From contig NZ_BOMH01000045.1 of the NCBI RefSeq assembly GCF_016862095.1, forward strand, positions 62,001 through 126,000: a DNA stretch of 64,000 nucleotides, written 5' to 3'. Positions 33,375 to 41,557 of the stretch are shown here, piece by piece (positions within the stretch are counted from its first letter, which is position 1; every line of letters starts with the position of its first letter). The notes under the pieces were generated by a model, which did not search any database, was not told where the DNA came from, and saw only the letters and a program-made list of their open reading frames with translations. Origin of the DNA: Actinoplanes cyaneus (GTDB taxonomy: Bacteria > Actinomycetota > Actinomycetes > Mycobacteriales > Micromonosporaceae). The translations under genes and the position numbers were made by a program.

Positions 33375-34495
33375 GGGCGCCACGCCATTGCCGAGGCGGG
33401 CATCCGCAGGGCGCGGCGGAACACGGGCCACGGCGCATCGCTCACCGTCTCCTTGTACCAGACCGCGGCCCGTCCGGTCAGCGCCGCCCGCCCGGGGGAA
33501 CCGTCGGCGTGGGTGAACTGCACGACCGCGTCCCGGCGGCCCAGGCTGATCGGTGCGTGGTAGTACCCGAACCGGAACGCTTTGACGGGTTTCCCGGTCA
33601 GCTCCCGCACGATCTGCGCGGCGGTGTGCGCGCCGGTCGGCATGCCGCCCTGGCAGGTGCCGTGCATCACCCCGTAGCGCTGGGTGATCGCGGCCGCGTC
33701 GCCGATCGCCCAGACCTCCGGGTGCGAGACGGACCGCAGCGCGGCGTCGACGACGATCCGCCCGCGATCGTCGACGGTCAGCCCGGCCTTGGCCGCCAGG
33801 GGCGACACGCGCACGCCGCTGGTCCACAGGATCACGTCGGCCGGAACGAGCCTGCCGTCGGCCAGGGCGGCGCCGTCACGGCGTACCGCGGCAATCTCGG
33901 CGACCTCGACCGAGACGCCGAGTCGGTGAAGAGCGGAGCGCAGGTGGTCGCGGGCCTTGGGCCCGAGGTCCTTGCCAGGCTCGGACCGGCCCAGCAGGTG
34001 CACCGTGAGCCGGGGGTACCGCTCGGCGATCTCGGTGGCGGCCTCCAGCCCGGTCAGCCCGCCGCCGCAGACCAGCACGCGGCCGTCGCTCATCCCGGCG
34101 AGGCGGCGCGCGAACAGGTCCGCGTCGTTCGCCGAGTCCAGGGTGTACGCGTGGTCGGCCGCTCCCGGCACCGCCGCCGTGTCCGCCGAGCCGCCGAGCG
34201 CGTAGACCAGCGTGTCGTACCCGATCTCCCGCTCGTCGTCGATCCGCACGGTCCGCGCCGTGAGATCGATTCCGGTCACCCAGCCGACCTCGAGATCCTT
34301 GACGAGGCGCGCGATCTCCAGCTGCCGCAGGTCCTGACCGGTGGCGGTCCGGTGCAGCCGCAGCCGCTCGGTGAAACGATCGGTGGCGTTCACGACGGTG
34401 ACCGACACGTCGTCGCGCCGGCGGGTCCGCCCGATCAGGCTGACCGCCGCGAGCATGCCGGCATATCCGGCGCCGATGACCACGATCCTGTGCAT
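33371..34495 (-). CDS. NAD(P)/FAD-dependent oxidoreductase (NDH-2-like)
   Basis: A 374-residue flavoprotein. FAD-binding Rossmann motif IVVIGAGYAGMLAAVSL at the N-terminus, second dinucleotide motif VLVCGGGLTGLEAATEIAERYP (about residue 150), and the FAD-contacting EVWAIGDAAAI. Typical of the NDH-2/FSP1-like family that transfers electrons from NAD(P)H to quinones or other acceptors. No C-terminal membrane helix is obvious. It is first in an operon with the ECF41 sigma factor (4-base overlap) and is likely that factor's main target. Confidence 0.88.
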   Translation of the reverse strand: MHRIVVIGAGYAGMLAAVSLIGRTRRRDDVSVTVVNATDRFTERLRLHRTATGQDLRQLEIARLVKDLEVGWVTGIDLTARTVRIDDEREIGYDTLVYALGGSADTAAVPGAADHAYTLDSANDADLFARRLAGMSDGRVLVCGGGLTGLEAATEIAERYPRLTVHLLGRSEPGKDLGPKARDHLRSALHRLGVSVEVAEIAAVRRDGAALADGRLVPADVILWTSGVRVSPLAAKAGLTVDDRGRIVVDAALRSVSHPEVWAIGDAAAITQRYGVMHGTCQGGMPTGAHTAAQIVRELTGKPVKAFRFGYYHAPISLGRRDAVVQFTHADGSPGRAALTGRAAVWYKETVSDAPWPVFRRALRMPASAMAWRP

Positions 34496-34528
34496 TGCCC
34501 TGCCCCTTCCCGAGGTGTTTTACCGCGA

Positions 34529-34556
34529 GACGGAGCAGGGGAGCGGTGTCGTGAGG
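34529..34556 (-). promoter_or_regulatory. Candidate ECF41-type promoter
   Basis: Read on the minus strand, CCTCACG (34556-34550), 17 bp and CGTC (34532-34529) resemble the ECF41 consensus TGTCACA-N16-CGTC in spacing and in the TCAC core. It ends 34 bp before the flavoprotein ATG. The match is partial. Confidence 0.35.
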
Positions 34557-34593
34557 TGCTATGACTCAGGTCACACGAAGGGTCACGCGAAGG

Positions 34594-35862
34594 TCATTTG
34601 GTGACCATGGAACCGGTCCACTTGCCGGACTTCGGCGCGGCGATGCAGGTGACCTTGCGATCCGAGGTCCACAGGGCCTGCGTCGGGTAGATGTACCAGT
34701 ACTTCGCGTTGGCGAACTTGCCGACCGCGAACCTGTCGAGCGCCTTGTCACAGCGCTTCTGGGATTCCGACTCGACCTTCGGCTCGCCCGGATAGGTGCC
34801 CTTCGGGAACGTGTACGTCGCGTACACCTCGCCGCCGTGCGACACCTTGCAGGAGACCACGGTGAACTCGTCCGCGCTCGTGTCGTCGGTGATCTCGCTG
34901 ATGCAGTCGCCGGGAACAAGGTCCTCGGTCTGTGTCGTGCCGTCGTCCTCCGCGGTGGGCGCGGTCGTCGGCTCCTCAGTGGCCTCCACGGTGGGCCGGC
35001 CGGTCGCGACGACGTCAGGTGTGGTCGTCGCGGTGGTGTCCCCGGTGAGCACGCTGATCGCGACCACGGCGGCGATGGCCACCGTCCAGAACGCGGACAG
35101 GCTCAGCCCCGCGATCGCCAGACCCCGGCCCCGGTCGCCGCGCCGGCGGATCTGCGACAGCCCGAGAAAACCGAAGATCACGCTGAACAGGACGCCGCCG
35201 AGGATGCCGAAGACCAGCGCGGCGACGGCGGCGGCGTTGAGGTCGCGCTTTCCCTGCGGGCCGAACATGGGATAGCCCGCGTAGCCCGGCGGCGGGTACG
35301 CGCCGGGCGGGGGATAGGCCCCGGGCGCCTGATAGGCCGCCGGCGGATATCCGCCGGGCGCCGGGTAGGCAGGGCCGCCGGATGCCGGGTAGGCGTGTCC
35401 GCCGGGCGCCGGGTAGGCGGGTGGAGCGTAGGCCGCGGGCTGGCCCGGCGGCGGCGGATATCCACCGGGTGCCGGGAAGGCGTCCGGCGGGACGATGCCG
35501 GGCTGCGGGAACGCGGCCGTCGGCGGGTAAGCGGGCTGCTGAGCCGGCACCGGGCCGGAAACCGGCAGCGTCGGTGGGGCGGACTCACCAGGCGGCGGGC
35601 TCAGCGGCGCTGTCGGCGGGGCGGACTCGGCGGCCGCCGGGCTCAGCGGCGCTGTCGGCGGGGCGGACTCGGCGGCCGCCGGGCTCAGCGGCGCTGTCGG
35701 CGGAGTCGCGGGCGGGCTCAGCGGCACCGTGGGCGGGCTCAGCGGCACCGTGGGCGGTGCCGCCAGCGGATCACTAGCGAGCGGTGCCGGGGCCAACGGA
35801 TCAGCCGGCTGTAGCGCCGGACCGGGCGCCGGAACCGGCTGCCCGGGAATCTCCTCGTTCAC
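34594..35862 (-). CDS. Pro-rich DUF4190-type membrane protein with extracytoplasmic domain
   Basis: A 422-residue protein. The first 220 residues are Pro/Ala-rich and low complexity, with repeats SAPPTAPLSPAAAE and several PAPGG/YPPPG units. Two membrane helices follow (AAAVAALVFGILGGVLFSVIFGFLGLSQIRRRGDRGRGLAIAGLSLSAFWTVAIAAVVAISVL), matching DUF4190. After a Thr-rich stretch comes an extracytoplasmic domain with three or four Cys (GDCISEI, VVSCKVSHGGEVYATYTFP, KRCDKALDRF, VTCIAAPKSGKWTGSM), similar to actinobacterial septum-formation-like domains. The function is not known; the topology suggests a cell-envelope protein. The N-terminal repeats keep the frame. Confidence 0.78.
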   Translation of the reverse strand: MNEEIPGQPVPAPGPALQPADPLAPAPLASDPLAAPPTVPLSPPTVPLSPPATPPTAPLSPAAAESAPPTAPLSPAAAESAPPTAPLSPPPGESAPPTLPVSGPVPAQQPAYPPTAAFPQPGIVPPDAFPAPGGYPPPPGQPAAYAPPAYPAPGGHAYPASGGPAYPAPGGYPPAAYQAPGAYPPPGAYPPPGYAGYPMFGPQGKRDLNAAAVAALVFGILGGVLFSVIFGFLGLSQIRRRGDRGRGLAIAGLSLSAFWTVAIAAVVAISVLTGDTTATTTPDVVATGRPTVEATEEPTTAPTAEDDGTTQTEDLVPGDCISEITDDTSADEFTVVSCKVSHGGEVYATYTFPKGTYPGEPKVESESQKRCDKALDRFAVGKFANAKYWYIYPTQALWTSDRKVTCIAAPKSGKWTGSMVTK

Positions 35863-35926
35863 GCCGGGACGTTATCCCAGCAAGGATCGTTTTCCGTACT
35901 CGCGGCGGTGTCGATTCCGTATCGAC

Positions 35927-35958
35927 GACGGGGTGAGGCCACCGCGCCCCACCCCGTC
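35927..35958 (-). terminator. Terminator of the esterase-like gene
   Basis: GACGGGGTG (35927-35935) and CACCCCGTC (35950-35958) form a 9-bp hairpin, starting eight bases past the stop of the gene ending at 35967 on the minus strand. Confidence 0.6.
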
Positions 35959-35966
35959 CTCGGCGT

Positions 35967-37169
35967 TCAGCGCAGCAGGTCCCGGTCGGCGTGCAGCCGC
36001 CGTGGCAGCTCGATGGTGATCCACTCGTTGTTGTCTGCCTGGCCCTCGGTCCGGCCGCTGGAGAACGGGAAGTTGTTGTCGTTCAGCACCGCGAGATGGG
36101 TGTCGTCGAGGATCACGACGTCCTCGATGGTCTGGAAAGGGAACGTGAACGTCGTCCCGAAACCGCCCAGCTTGCGCGGATTGGCGATGTTCATCAGGTC
36201 CACCAGCAGCGTCTTGTCGAGCAGGCCGTCGTGGTCGCGGTCCCGCTTGTCGGCAAGGTAGAGCCGCTTGAACTTCGCGGTCGCGCCCTGCCCGCCGTCC
36301 CGCTCGATCACCAGGAAGCGGTTGTCGTCGACCGCGATGGCGTCACCGATCGCGTTCGACGCCGACTCCAGCCGGTAGGCGTAGCGCTTGCCGGTGTACG
36401 CCTGCTTGCGCGTGTCGAACTCGTTCAGCCGCAACTGCCCCGGGGTGTCACCGTTCACGGTGCCCTCCAGCAGGCCGTAGACGTACCGCCCGCTCGGCGA
36501 GTAGGCGAGCCCCTCGAAGCCCTTGCTGCTGGTCGTCGTCGCGGGAACGCCGGTGCGCGCGGCGGTCTCCGGCGCGACCACGCCGTCCAGCGCGATCGGC
36601 GCGGTCAGCAGCCGCCCGGCCCGGTCGAAGTGCAGCAGGTACGGCCCGAACTCGTCACCGATCCAGAACGTGCCGTCCTTCGCCTTGACGATCGACTCCA
36701 CGTCGAAGTCCGCGCCGGTCAGCACCCGGTCGTCGCGGACCAGCTTCCACGGGACGTGCCTGTTCGGGTCCGTCAGGTTCAGCCCGCCGACGACGTCCAC
36801 CGTGTTCGTCGCGAACGCCGGGGCCAGCTTCTGGATGCGCAGCAGGAAGTCGGCCGAGTTGGCCTGGTTGCCGTACCCGTTGTCGGAGAGCACGTCGAAC
36901 GTGCCGTCGTGGTTGTCGACGATCCCGGAGAAACCCTGCACCGGCTGGTCCGCGAACGGCGCCGTGAACCCGTGCAGGTCACCGGTGGCCAGCGCGCCCG
37001 ACGGCTCACTGCCCGGGACGAACGTGCCGGCCGGCAGCGACGCCCAGCCGGTCAGGGTCGGGGTGGTGACCTTCGAGTGGCTGCCCGCGTTCGACGCGGT
37101 GCCGGTCAGGGTCACGGCGAGGACCAGCGCGCCGGCGCCGGCAAGCGTGCGAGTGACGATCTTTCCCAT
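35967..37169 (-). CDS. Secreted esterase-like phytase-family (PF13449-type) protein
   Basis: A 400-residue secreted protein with a signal peptide (IVTRTLAGAGALVLAVTLTGTASNAGS). It looks like the esterase-like activity of phytase family, a beta-propeller: GFSGIVDNHDGTFDVLSDNGYGNQANSADFLLRI, DFDVESIVKAKDGTFWIGDEFGPYLLHFDRAGRLL, SKGFEGLAYSPSGRYVYGLLEG, and NNWITIELP-type ending. Ca2+ binding and phosphoesterase activity are reported for relatives; here the reaction is unproven. ATG 37169 is chosen as the start of the signal peptide; no clear ribosome site is visible. Confidence 0.78.
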   Translation of the reverse strand: MGKIVTRTLAGAGALVLAVTLTGTASNAGSHSKVTTPTLTGWASLPAGTFVPGSEPSGALATGDLHGFTAPFADQPVQGFSGIVDNHDGTFDVLSDNGYGNQANSADFLLRIQKLAPAFATNTVDVVGGLNLTDPNRHVPWKLVRDDRVLTGADFDVESIVKAKDGTFWIGDEFGPYLLHFDRAGRLLTAPIALDGVVAPETAARTGVPATTTSSKGFEGLAYSPSGRYVYGLLEGTVNGDTPGQLRLNEFDTRKQAYTGKRYAYRLESASNAIGDAIAVDDNRFLVIERDGGQGATAKFKRLYLADKRDRDHDGLLDKTLLVDLMNIANPRKLGGFGTTFTFPFQTIEDVVILDDTHLAVLNDNNFPFSSGRTEGQADNNEWITIELPRRLHADRDLLR

Positions 37170-37242
37170 GTGGCCGGACGTTAGGGAGACCGGATGAACC
37201 CCGGGCAACACCCCGGTGGCCGTCGATGAAGTCTTTCCACCC

Positions 37243-37367
37243 AAGATCAACTTCTTCGTGTCCCAGGTCCGCTGTGGTCCGGACCGCCGCTCCCGCGGGG
37301 ACCCTTACGGGCTTCGCAGGGCCGTGACCGGCCCAGAACGCAAACCCCTCCAGGGCGACCTCCGTGG
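37243..37367. repeat. Dispersed repeat of about 125 bp, copy B
   Basis: Partner of 31128-31253, same orientation, sharing AAGATCAACTTC, GTCCGCTGTGGTCC, CGCTCCCGCGGGGACCCTT, GGCCCAGAACGC and CTCCGTGG. It fills most of the 278-bp gap between two minus-strand genes. Confidence 0.8.
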
Positions 37368-37447
37368 CGGGTCGAGGTCACCCCGGACCCCGTCGCCGTC
37401 CGGCTGGGACCGAGGTGCGGTCGTCGAGCCGGTCGGCGGGGGCCGGG

Positions 37448-38563
37448 TCAGACCGGGCGGACGGTGTGGTCGAGGAGGTCGTCGGCGGGGCAGCGGCCGC
37501 GGTTCACATACGTCTCGGTGAAGTCGGCGACCGCATCCCGCAACGTACGACTCACGCCCTGCCGGGCCAGCGCACCATAGGCCGCGAGGAAGCACGCGCG
37601 GGCGGCGTCCGCGAGCACCGGATCGGTGAGCGCGTCCCGGGCGGCCCGTTCCCACAGCAGCGGCTCGCCGGCCAGGTGCGCGGTCGCCGCGTACGCCTCC
37701 TGCGCCGCCCGCGGATCGTCGAGCAGCGCCGTGATCACCGCGACCGGCACGCGCCAGCCGTTGCCGGGCTGACTGTCCACCACGTCGATCTCCAGGTGAC
37801 CCCGCGCGGCGACCGGCGGGCGCAGGCCGGCCAGGTGACGGTCGAGATCGTTCGCGGTCAGGCGGGCGCCGGTGCGGAAACGTTCGCGGAGGCTGCGACC
37901 GGTGATCGTGGGCGAGTCCATGACGTGGGCGGCCCACGCCGTACGCGGATCGATGGCGGACCCCGGCCCGAAGCCGGCCGCGAGCGTGTCCGGAATGCGC
38001 TGGACGGGAAGGTTCCCGGGGTGACCCGGCAGGACCGCGAGATCGCGGCGCAGGGCCTGCCGGACGCTGCGCCAGCCGGTCGGGCGGCCGTGGCGCAGCG
38101 GCGCGTTGGCGAACGCCGCGGCCAGCACCGGAGCGAGGTTGTGCGCGAGCACCCAGCGGCGCCGCAGCCCGAGCGGGCCGTCGTCGTCCGGGCCCGCCTC
38201 GAGGCCGATCCGGATGCCGGCGGTGCCTGTCGCATAGGTGTGCGGCGGGTCCGCGGGGCTCGCCTCGGTCGCGAACGGCAGCACGGTCAGCCCGTGCTGA
38301 TCCATCACCCGGGTCGCGGCGGCCAGGTCGTCGGACATCCGCCGGAGCGCGACCTCCAGCCCGGGCGACGGGGGCGCGCTGACCACCGCGACCCGCGACG
38401 ACCGCGCGTCGAGGAAGCCGTGCCGCAGCGGGCGCCGACCGGCCGGCGCGGACGCCGGATCGAGCAGCAGGTCGACCGCGACCCCGACGAAGCCCGGCAG
38501 GCCGGGAGCGAACGCCCGCGCCGTGACGAGTTCCTCGGCGGCCTGCTCGGTCAGGTTTGTCAC
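37448..38563 (-). CDS. EgtA-like glutamate-cysteine ligase homologue lacking key residues
   Basis: A 371-residue protein. GTG 38563 is chosen because GGAGG stands six bases before it. The C-terminal half resembles EgtA/GCS2: NAPLRHGRPTGWRSVRQ, RERFRTGARLTANDLDRHLAGLRPPVAARGHLEIDVVDSQP, VITALLDDPRAAQEAYAAT. EgtA makes gamma-glutamylcysteine for ergothioneine. However, the N-terminal acidic motif (G-E-x-E type) reads GFVGVAVDLLLD, and the EPGGQ-x-E-x-S motif reads SSRVAVVSAPP. The ATP/Mg-binding glutamates are therefore missing. No egtB, C, D or E gene is adjacent. It may be a pseudoenzyme or a divergent ligase. Confidence 0.7.
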   Translation of the reverse strand: MTNLTEQAAEELVTARAFAPGLPGFVGVAVDLLLDPASAPAGRRPLRHGFLDARSSRVAVVSAPPSPGLEVALRRMSDDLAAATRVMDQHGLTVLPFATEASPADPPHTYATGTAGIRIGLEAGPDDDGPLGLRRRWVLAHNLAPVLAAAFANAPLRHGRPTGWRSVRQALRRDLAVLPGHPGNLPVQRIPDTLAAGFGPGSAIDPRTAWAAHVMDSPTITGRSLRERFRTGARLTANDLDRHLAGLRPPVAARGHLEIDVVDSQPGNGWRVPVAVITALLDDPRAAQEAYAATAHLAGEPLLWERAARDALTDPVLADAARACFLAAYGALARQGVSRTLRDAVADFTETYVNRGRCPADDLLDHTVRPV

Positions 38564-38740
38564 GCGATGCCTCCGCAGGCGCTCGGGAAGTAACTTCTCT
38601 GTTCGGCTGTCGGTCTGTTCAGCTGTCGGTCGTCCGGGCGGCCGGTCGAGCGCCGTCGCCGGGGTGGGGCCGGATGCGGTCGGAGCGCCTTTCGGCGTCT
38701 CCGCTGCTCCGGCCACCGGCCCCGTGGCGGCGAGCATAGC

Positions 38741-38763
38741 ATTCCTATCTGAGCGATAGGAAT
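38741..38763. promoter_or_regulatory. TetR-type operator between divergent genes
   Basis: ATTCCTATC-TGAGC-GATAGGAAT is a perfect 9-bp inverted repeat with a 5-bp centre. It resembles tetO (CTATC...GATAG). It lies in the 310-bp gap between the EgtA-like gene (minus) and a membrane protein gene (plus). The rest of the gap shows nothing else of note. Confidence 0.55.
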
Positions 38764-38873
38764 ATCCGGAGAGGCCTTAGGGGTGGTGACGCACATCCCT
38801 GAGGGCGGGAATCAGGGTCGCCTCCGGGAATGCGCCGGTGCTCCCGCCCCCGCGCCGGTCATAGCGTCGGCGC

Positions 38874-39440
38874 ATGACATCGAACCCGGTCGTCGTCCGC
38901 GGTGCCGCCCTCGCCGCTCCGGTCCTGCTCCTGCTCTACGGAGTCCTCCGATTCGCCGACGGTCTCGACGGCCACCGCGGCCCCGGCCCGCTTTGGAACG
39001 CCGGTCACGTCGCGTTCTTCGCCGCGATGGCGCTGTTCGGCGTGCTCGCCGCGGGGCTGCGCGCCCAGTTCCCGCAGCGCCACCGCCTCGCCACGACGGC
39101 CGCCTCGATGACGTTCGCCGGCGTCCTCTGCTTCCTCTGGGTGATCGCCGGCGACCTCTCGGCCACCGTGCGGGACGCCGCGCCGATCCCGAACGTGCTG
39201 GCGATCGCCGGCCCGATGCTCTTCCCGCTCGGCACGCTGATCCTTTTCGGCCTGCTGGTCGCCGCCCGTCGCCTGCCGGTCTGGACGCCGCTGCTCTTCG
39301 GTGCCGGCATCGCCGCGATCACGGTCGATCTCGATCTGCTCCCGTTCGCCGCACTGGCCATCCTCGCCGCGCTCACCCCGCTGCGCCGCGCCGACCGCCC
39401 GCGCCACCTGCGCCCGCGCCCCGCGATGTTCCTGCACTGA
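38874..39440 (+). CDS. Multipass membrane protein of unknown function
   Basis: A 188-residue protein with about six hydrophobic helices: VVVRGAALAAPVLLLLYGVLRFADG, GHVAFFAAMALFGVLAAGLRA, TTAASMTFAGVLCFLWVIAGDL, VLAIAGPMLFPLGTLILFGLLV, PLLFGAGIAAITVDL and LLPFAALAILAALTPL. No family is recognised. A possible operator lies about 110 bp upstream. Function unknown; it might be controlled with the divergent EgtA-like gene. Confidence 0.7.
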   Translation: MTSNPVVVRGAALAAPVLLLLYGVLRFADGLDGHRGPGPLWNAGHVAFFAAMALFGVLAAGLRAQFPQRHRLATTAASMTFAGVLCFLWVIAGDLSATVRDAAPIPNVLAIAGPMLFPLGTLILFGLLVAARRLPVWTPLLFGAGIAAITVDLDLLPFAALAILAALTPLRRADRPRHLRPRPAMFLH

Positions 39441-39531
39441 AACCCCGCGCCGGTGCGGCCATTGCCGTCCTCGCCGATCGTCCCGGGCCCGGCGGCTCGA
39501 AAATGTCGTAGGGGAGTGGGAGGCTCGGCGC

Positions 39532-39975
39532 ATGGAGATTCTTCCCGGAGAGGGAGTCGCGCTGGTTCGGGTCGGCGAGACGAGAGACATGGTGGAGACG
39601 CGTCTCGGTCCACCACCGCATCCCGGCATCGCGGCCCGCTCCATCTACGACACCGAGCCTGCCCTGGTGGTCGACTACGACGACGACGTGGTGGAGCTTG
39701 TCGAGCTCGGCTCCTCGGGTGAGGGCGGCGAGCAGGCGACCCTCGACGGCGTCCAGTTGACGTTCCGGTTCATGGACGACGTGGTCGCCGAGCTGGTCGC
39801 GCTGGGTCACCGGCCCGAGCGAGGCGCCCTGGGATATACGTTCCCGGCCGGTTTCACCATCTTCTCGACAGGTTCACGCAGCGCCACCGACCTCGACCCG
39901 TTCGCCGCGCCGGACGATCCGCGCGAGATCGTCGAGGGCGTCGGCATAGCCCCCGCGGCGTACTGGATGGGCTGA
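39532..39975 (+). CDS. Hypothetical protein
   Basis: A 147-residue acidic soluble protein beginning MEILPGEGVALVRVGETRDMVETRLGPPP, a motif (I.PG.G...R.G.t...V...LG) seen at the start of many small actinobacterial hypothetical proteins and loosely like the SmpA/BamE fold. The rest alternates beta strands with acidic loops (ALVVDYDDDVVELVEL, LTFRFMDDVVAELVALGHRPE). ATG 39532 follows GGGGAGTGGGAGG. Frame and codon use look like a real gene. Function unknown. Confidence 0.65.
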   Translation: MEILPGEGVALVRVGETRDMVETRLGPPPHPGIAARSIYDTEPALVVDYDDDVVELVELGSSGEGGEQATLDGVQLTFRFMDDVVAELVALGHRPERGALGYTFPAGFTIFSTGSRSATDLDPFAAPDDPREIVEGVGIAPAAYWMG

Positions 39976-39992
39976 CCCCACCCCCGCCGGCG

Positions 39993-40529
39993 TCAGAAGT
40001 TGATTTTGACGCCGATGTTCTGGCAGGCGGTGGTGAGGTTGCCGCTGAGCTTGTCGAAGCCGGCGTCGGCGGCCGCGCTGATCGGGTCCTTGGCGGACGC
40101 CGCCTTGCTCACCTCGTCGGCGACCGCCTTCGCCGCCACCGTGACCTCCGACGTCTTGGCGAAGATGAGCGCCCCGCTGACCGTCTTGTGGAACGTGACG
40201 AAGGCGTCCTTCGCGGCGGCGGCGTCCACGTGGCCGTCCGCCTTCTGGTTCTGCAGGATGGTGCCCTTCATCGTGCTGCCGGCCTTGTTCACGATGTCGC
40301 AGAGCCCTTTGTCGCCGCCCTCGTTCACCCCGGTCGACGCGCCACCGCCGGCCTCGGCGATGCGATCGGCCGCCTCGTCGGCCGCCTCCGCTGCCGCCGC
40401 GCTGCTGAGCGGCGCCACGCTGCGACCGGACGGCGCCGGCGCGGCACTCTTGGTGTCCGAGTCACCGCAGGCGGCAAGGCCGGCCAGGCAGGCGCAGAGC
40501 AGGGCGACGGGAACGATCCGGGAACGCAT
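39993..40529 (-). CDS. Putative secreted lipoprotein
   Basis: A 178-residue protein with a clear type II signal: RSRIVPVALLCACLAGLAAC with lipobox L18-A-A-C21. The mature part is Ala/Asp/Lys-rich and mostly helical, with DEAADRIAEAGGG, GLCDIVNKAGSTMKGTI, AAAAKDAFVTFHKTVSGALIF and a final Cys (LTTACQNIGVKINF), so one disulfide is possible. No family is recognised. It is convergent with the preceding hypothetical gene, with only 17 bp between the stops. Confidence 0.75.
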   Translation of the reverse strand: MRSRIVPVALLCACLAGLAACGDSDTKSAAPAPSGRSVAPLSSAAAAEAADEAADRIAEAGGGASTGVNEGGDKGLCDIVNKAGSTMKGTILQNQKADGHVDAAAAKDAFVTFHKTVSGALIFAKTSEVTVAAKAVADEVSKAASAKDPISAAADAGFDKLSGNLTTACQNIGVKINF

Positions 40530-40774
40530 CACGGCCACGGACGGTAGCCGACGATCCTGAGAACGACCACCAGGCACCGACCCGTCCCCCGGTACCCGAG
40601 CCCGCCGGCCTGCCCGCCCGCCTCGCCCCGTGGCTGAGCCGGCCTGCCCGCCTCGCCTCGCCTCGGTGGCCGAGCCGGCCCGCCTCGGTTTCCGGGCCGG
40701 CCCTCCGGTAGATGCGCTTCTGCCTTCGGCAGATGGGGGAGGGGTGCGGGCCGGAACCTTCCTACGCTGGGCCG

Positions 40775-41152
40775 GTGAACGAGAATGAGCTGACCGCCGC
40801 ACTGCTCGCCGCCGAGCGGCAACTCCAGGACGCGCAACGGAACGGCGACACCGGCGAACTCGGCCGGCTGCTGCACGACCGGCTGATCGCCATCGGGCCG
40901 GACGGCGCCCGGTACACCAAGGGCGACGACCTGGCGGCGTACCGGTCGGGCAGCTCGGTGATCGAAACCCTGACCCAGGAGAGCTTGGAGCATCTGCTCG
41001 TCGGGACGACCGGCGTCACCTTCGTCGTGTGCGCGGTGACCGGCACCTTCGGTGGAGCGCCGATGAGCGCACGCCTGCGCTATACGCGGACGTGGTCCCA
41101 CAGCGAGGACGCCGGATGGCAGATCGTCGCCGCCCACCTAGCCATCCTCTAG
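40775..41152 (+). CDS. DUF4440/SnoaL-like (NTF2-fold) protein
   Basis: A 125-residue single-domain protein beginning at GTG 40775. The pattern LTAALLAAERQLQDAQRNGDTGELGRLLHDRLIAIGPDGARYTKGDDLAAYRSG, then VCAVTGTFGGAPMSARLRYTRTWSHSEDAGWQIVAAHLAIL, fits DUF4440 proteins of the NTF2-like fold. Related proteins include ketosteroid isomerase-like enzymes and small ligand-binding proteins; no catalytic assignment can be made. Stand-alone gene. Confidence 0.8.
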   Translation: MNENELTAALLAAERQLQDAQRNGDTGELGRLLHDRLIAIGPDGARYTKGDDLAAYRSGSSVIETLTQESLEHLLVGTTGVTFVVCAVTGTFGGAPMSARLRYTRTWSHSEDAGWQIVAAHLAIL

Positions 41153-41205
41153 ACCTGCCCGGCCGGCGACCCCCGGGGAGCAGCTCCGAAGCGCCGCTAT
41201 GCAAC

Positions 41206-41372
41206 GGCTGGTGCTGAGGGTTGTGTCCGGGCGGTTCGGCAGCCGTGAGTGCCAGCCGAGGTCCGGCGGCTGGTGCTGGGGGGTGTGTCCGGGCTGTTTG
41301 GCACCCGTGGGAGCCAGCTGGGGTTCGGCGGCTGGTGCTGCGGGGTGTGTCGCGGGTGGTTGGTGGGCGGAG
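41206..41372. repeat. 62-bp tandem repeat, two and a half copies
   Basis: Copies start at 41206, 41268 and 41330, each with GGCTGGTGCTG followed by a GTGTGTCCGGG-like block and a CAGC-rich end. The third is partial. They fill much of the 405-bp gap before the LacI gene. A minus-strand open frame over this stretch is only a reading of the repeat. Confidence 0.8.
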
Positions 41373-41459
41373 TGCTGCCTGGGGAAGGGTGGTTGTGGGG
41401 AGCGCCGGTGGGGTGGGGTGGTCGGATCGGGTGGTTCGTCCCGCTGTGGCGATGGCGGT

Positions 41460-41471
41460 TGAAATGTTTCA
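41460..41471. promoter_or_regulatory. LacI-type operator upstream of the LacI gene
   Basis: TGAAATGTTTCA differs in one base from the perfect palindrome TGAAACGTTTCA found before the rhamnose operon (50089-50100). A weaker half-site TGAAACG is on the minus strand at about 41522-41528, next to a possible -10 TAGAAT (41515-41520). This fits autoregulation. Confidence 0.6.
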
Positions 41472-41557
41472 TTCGTGGTGCGATGCTGACGTCCACGGAG
41501 GGGAGCGCTCACCCTAGAATGCGTTTCAATCCATCGTTCCAGCGAGGGGGCAACGGG

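Noticed and set aside
41197..41496. Minus-strand 99-codon His/Pro/Thr-rich frame
   Set aside because: It reads the 62-bp tandem repeat backwards and has no start signal.
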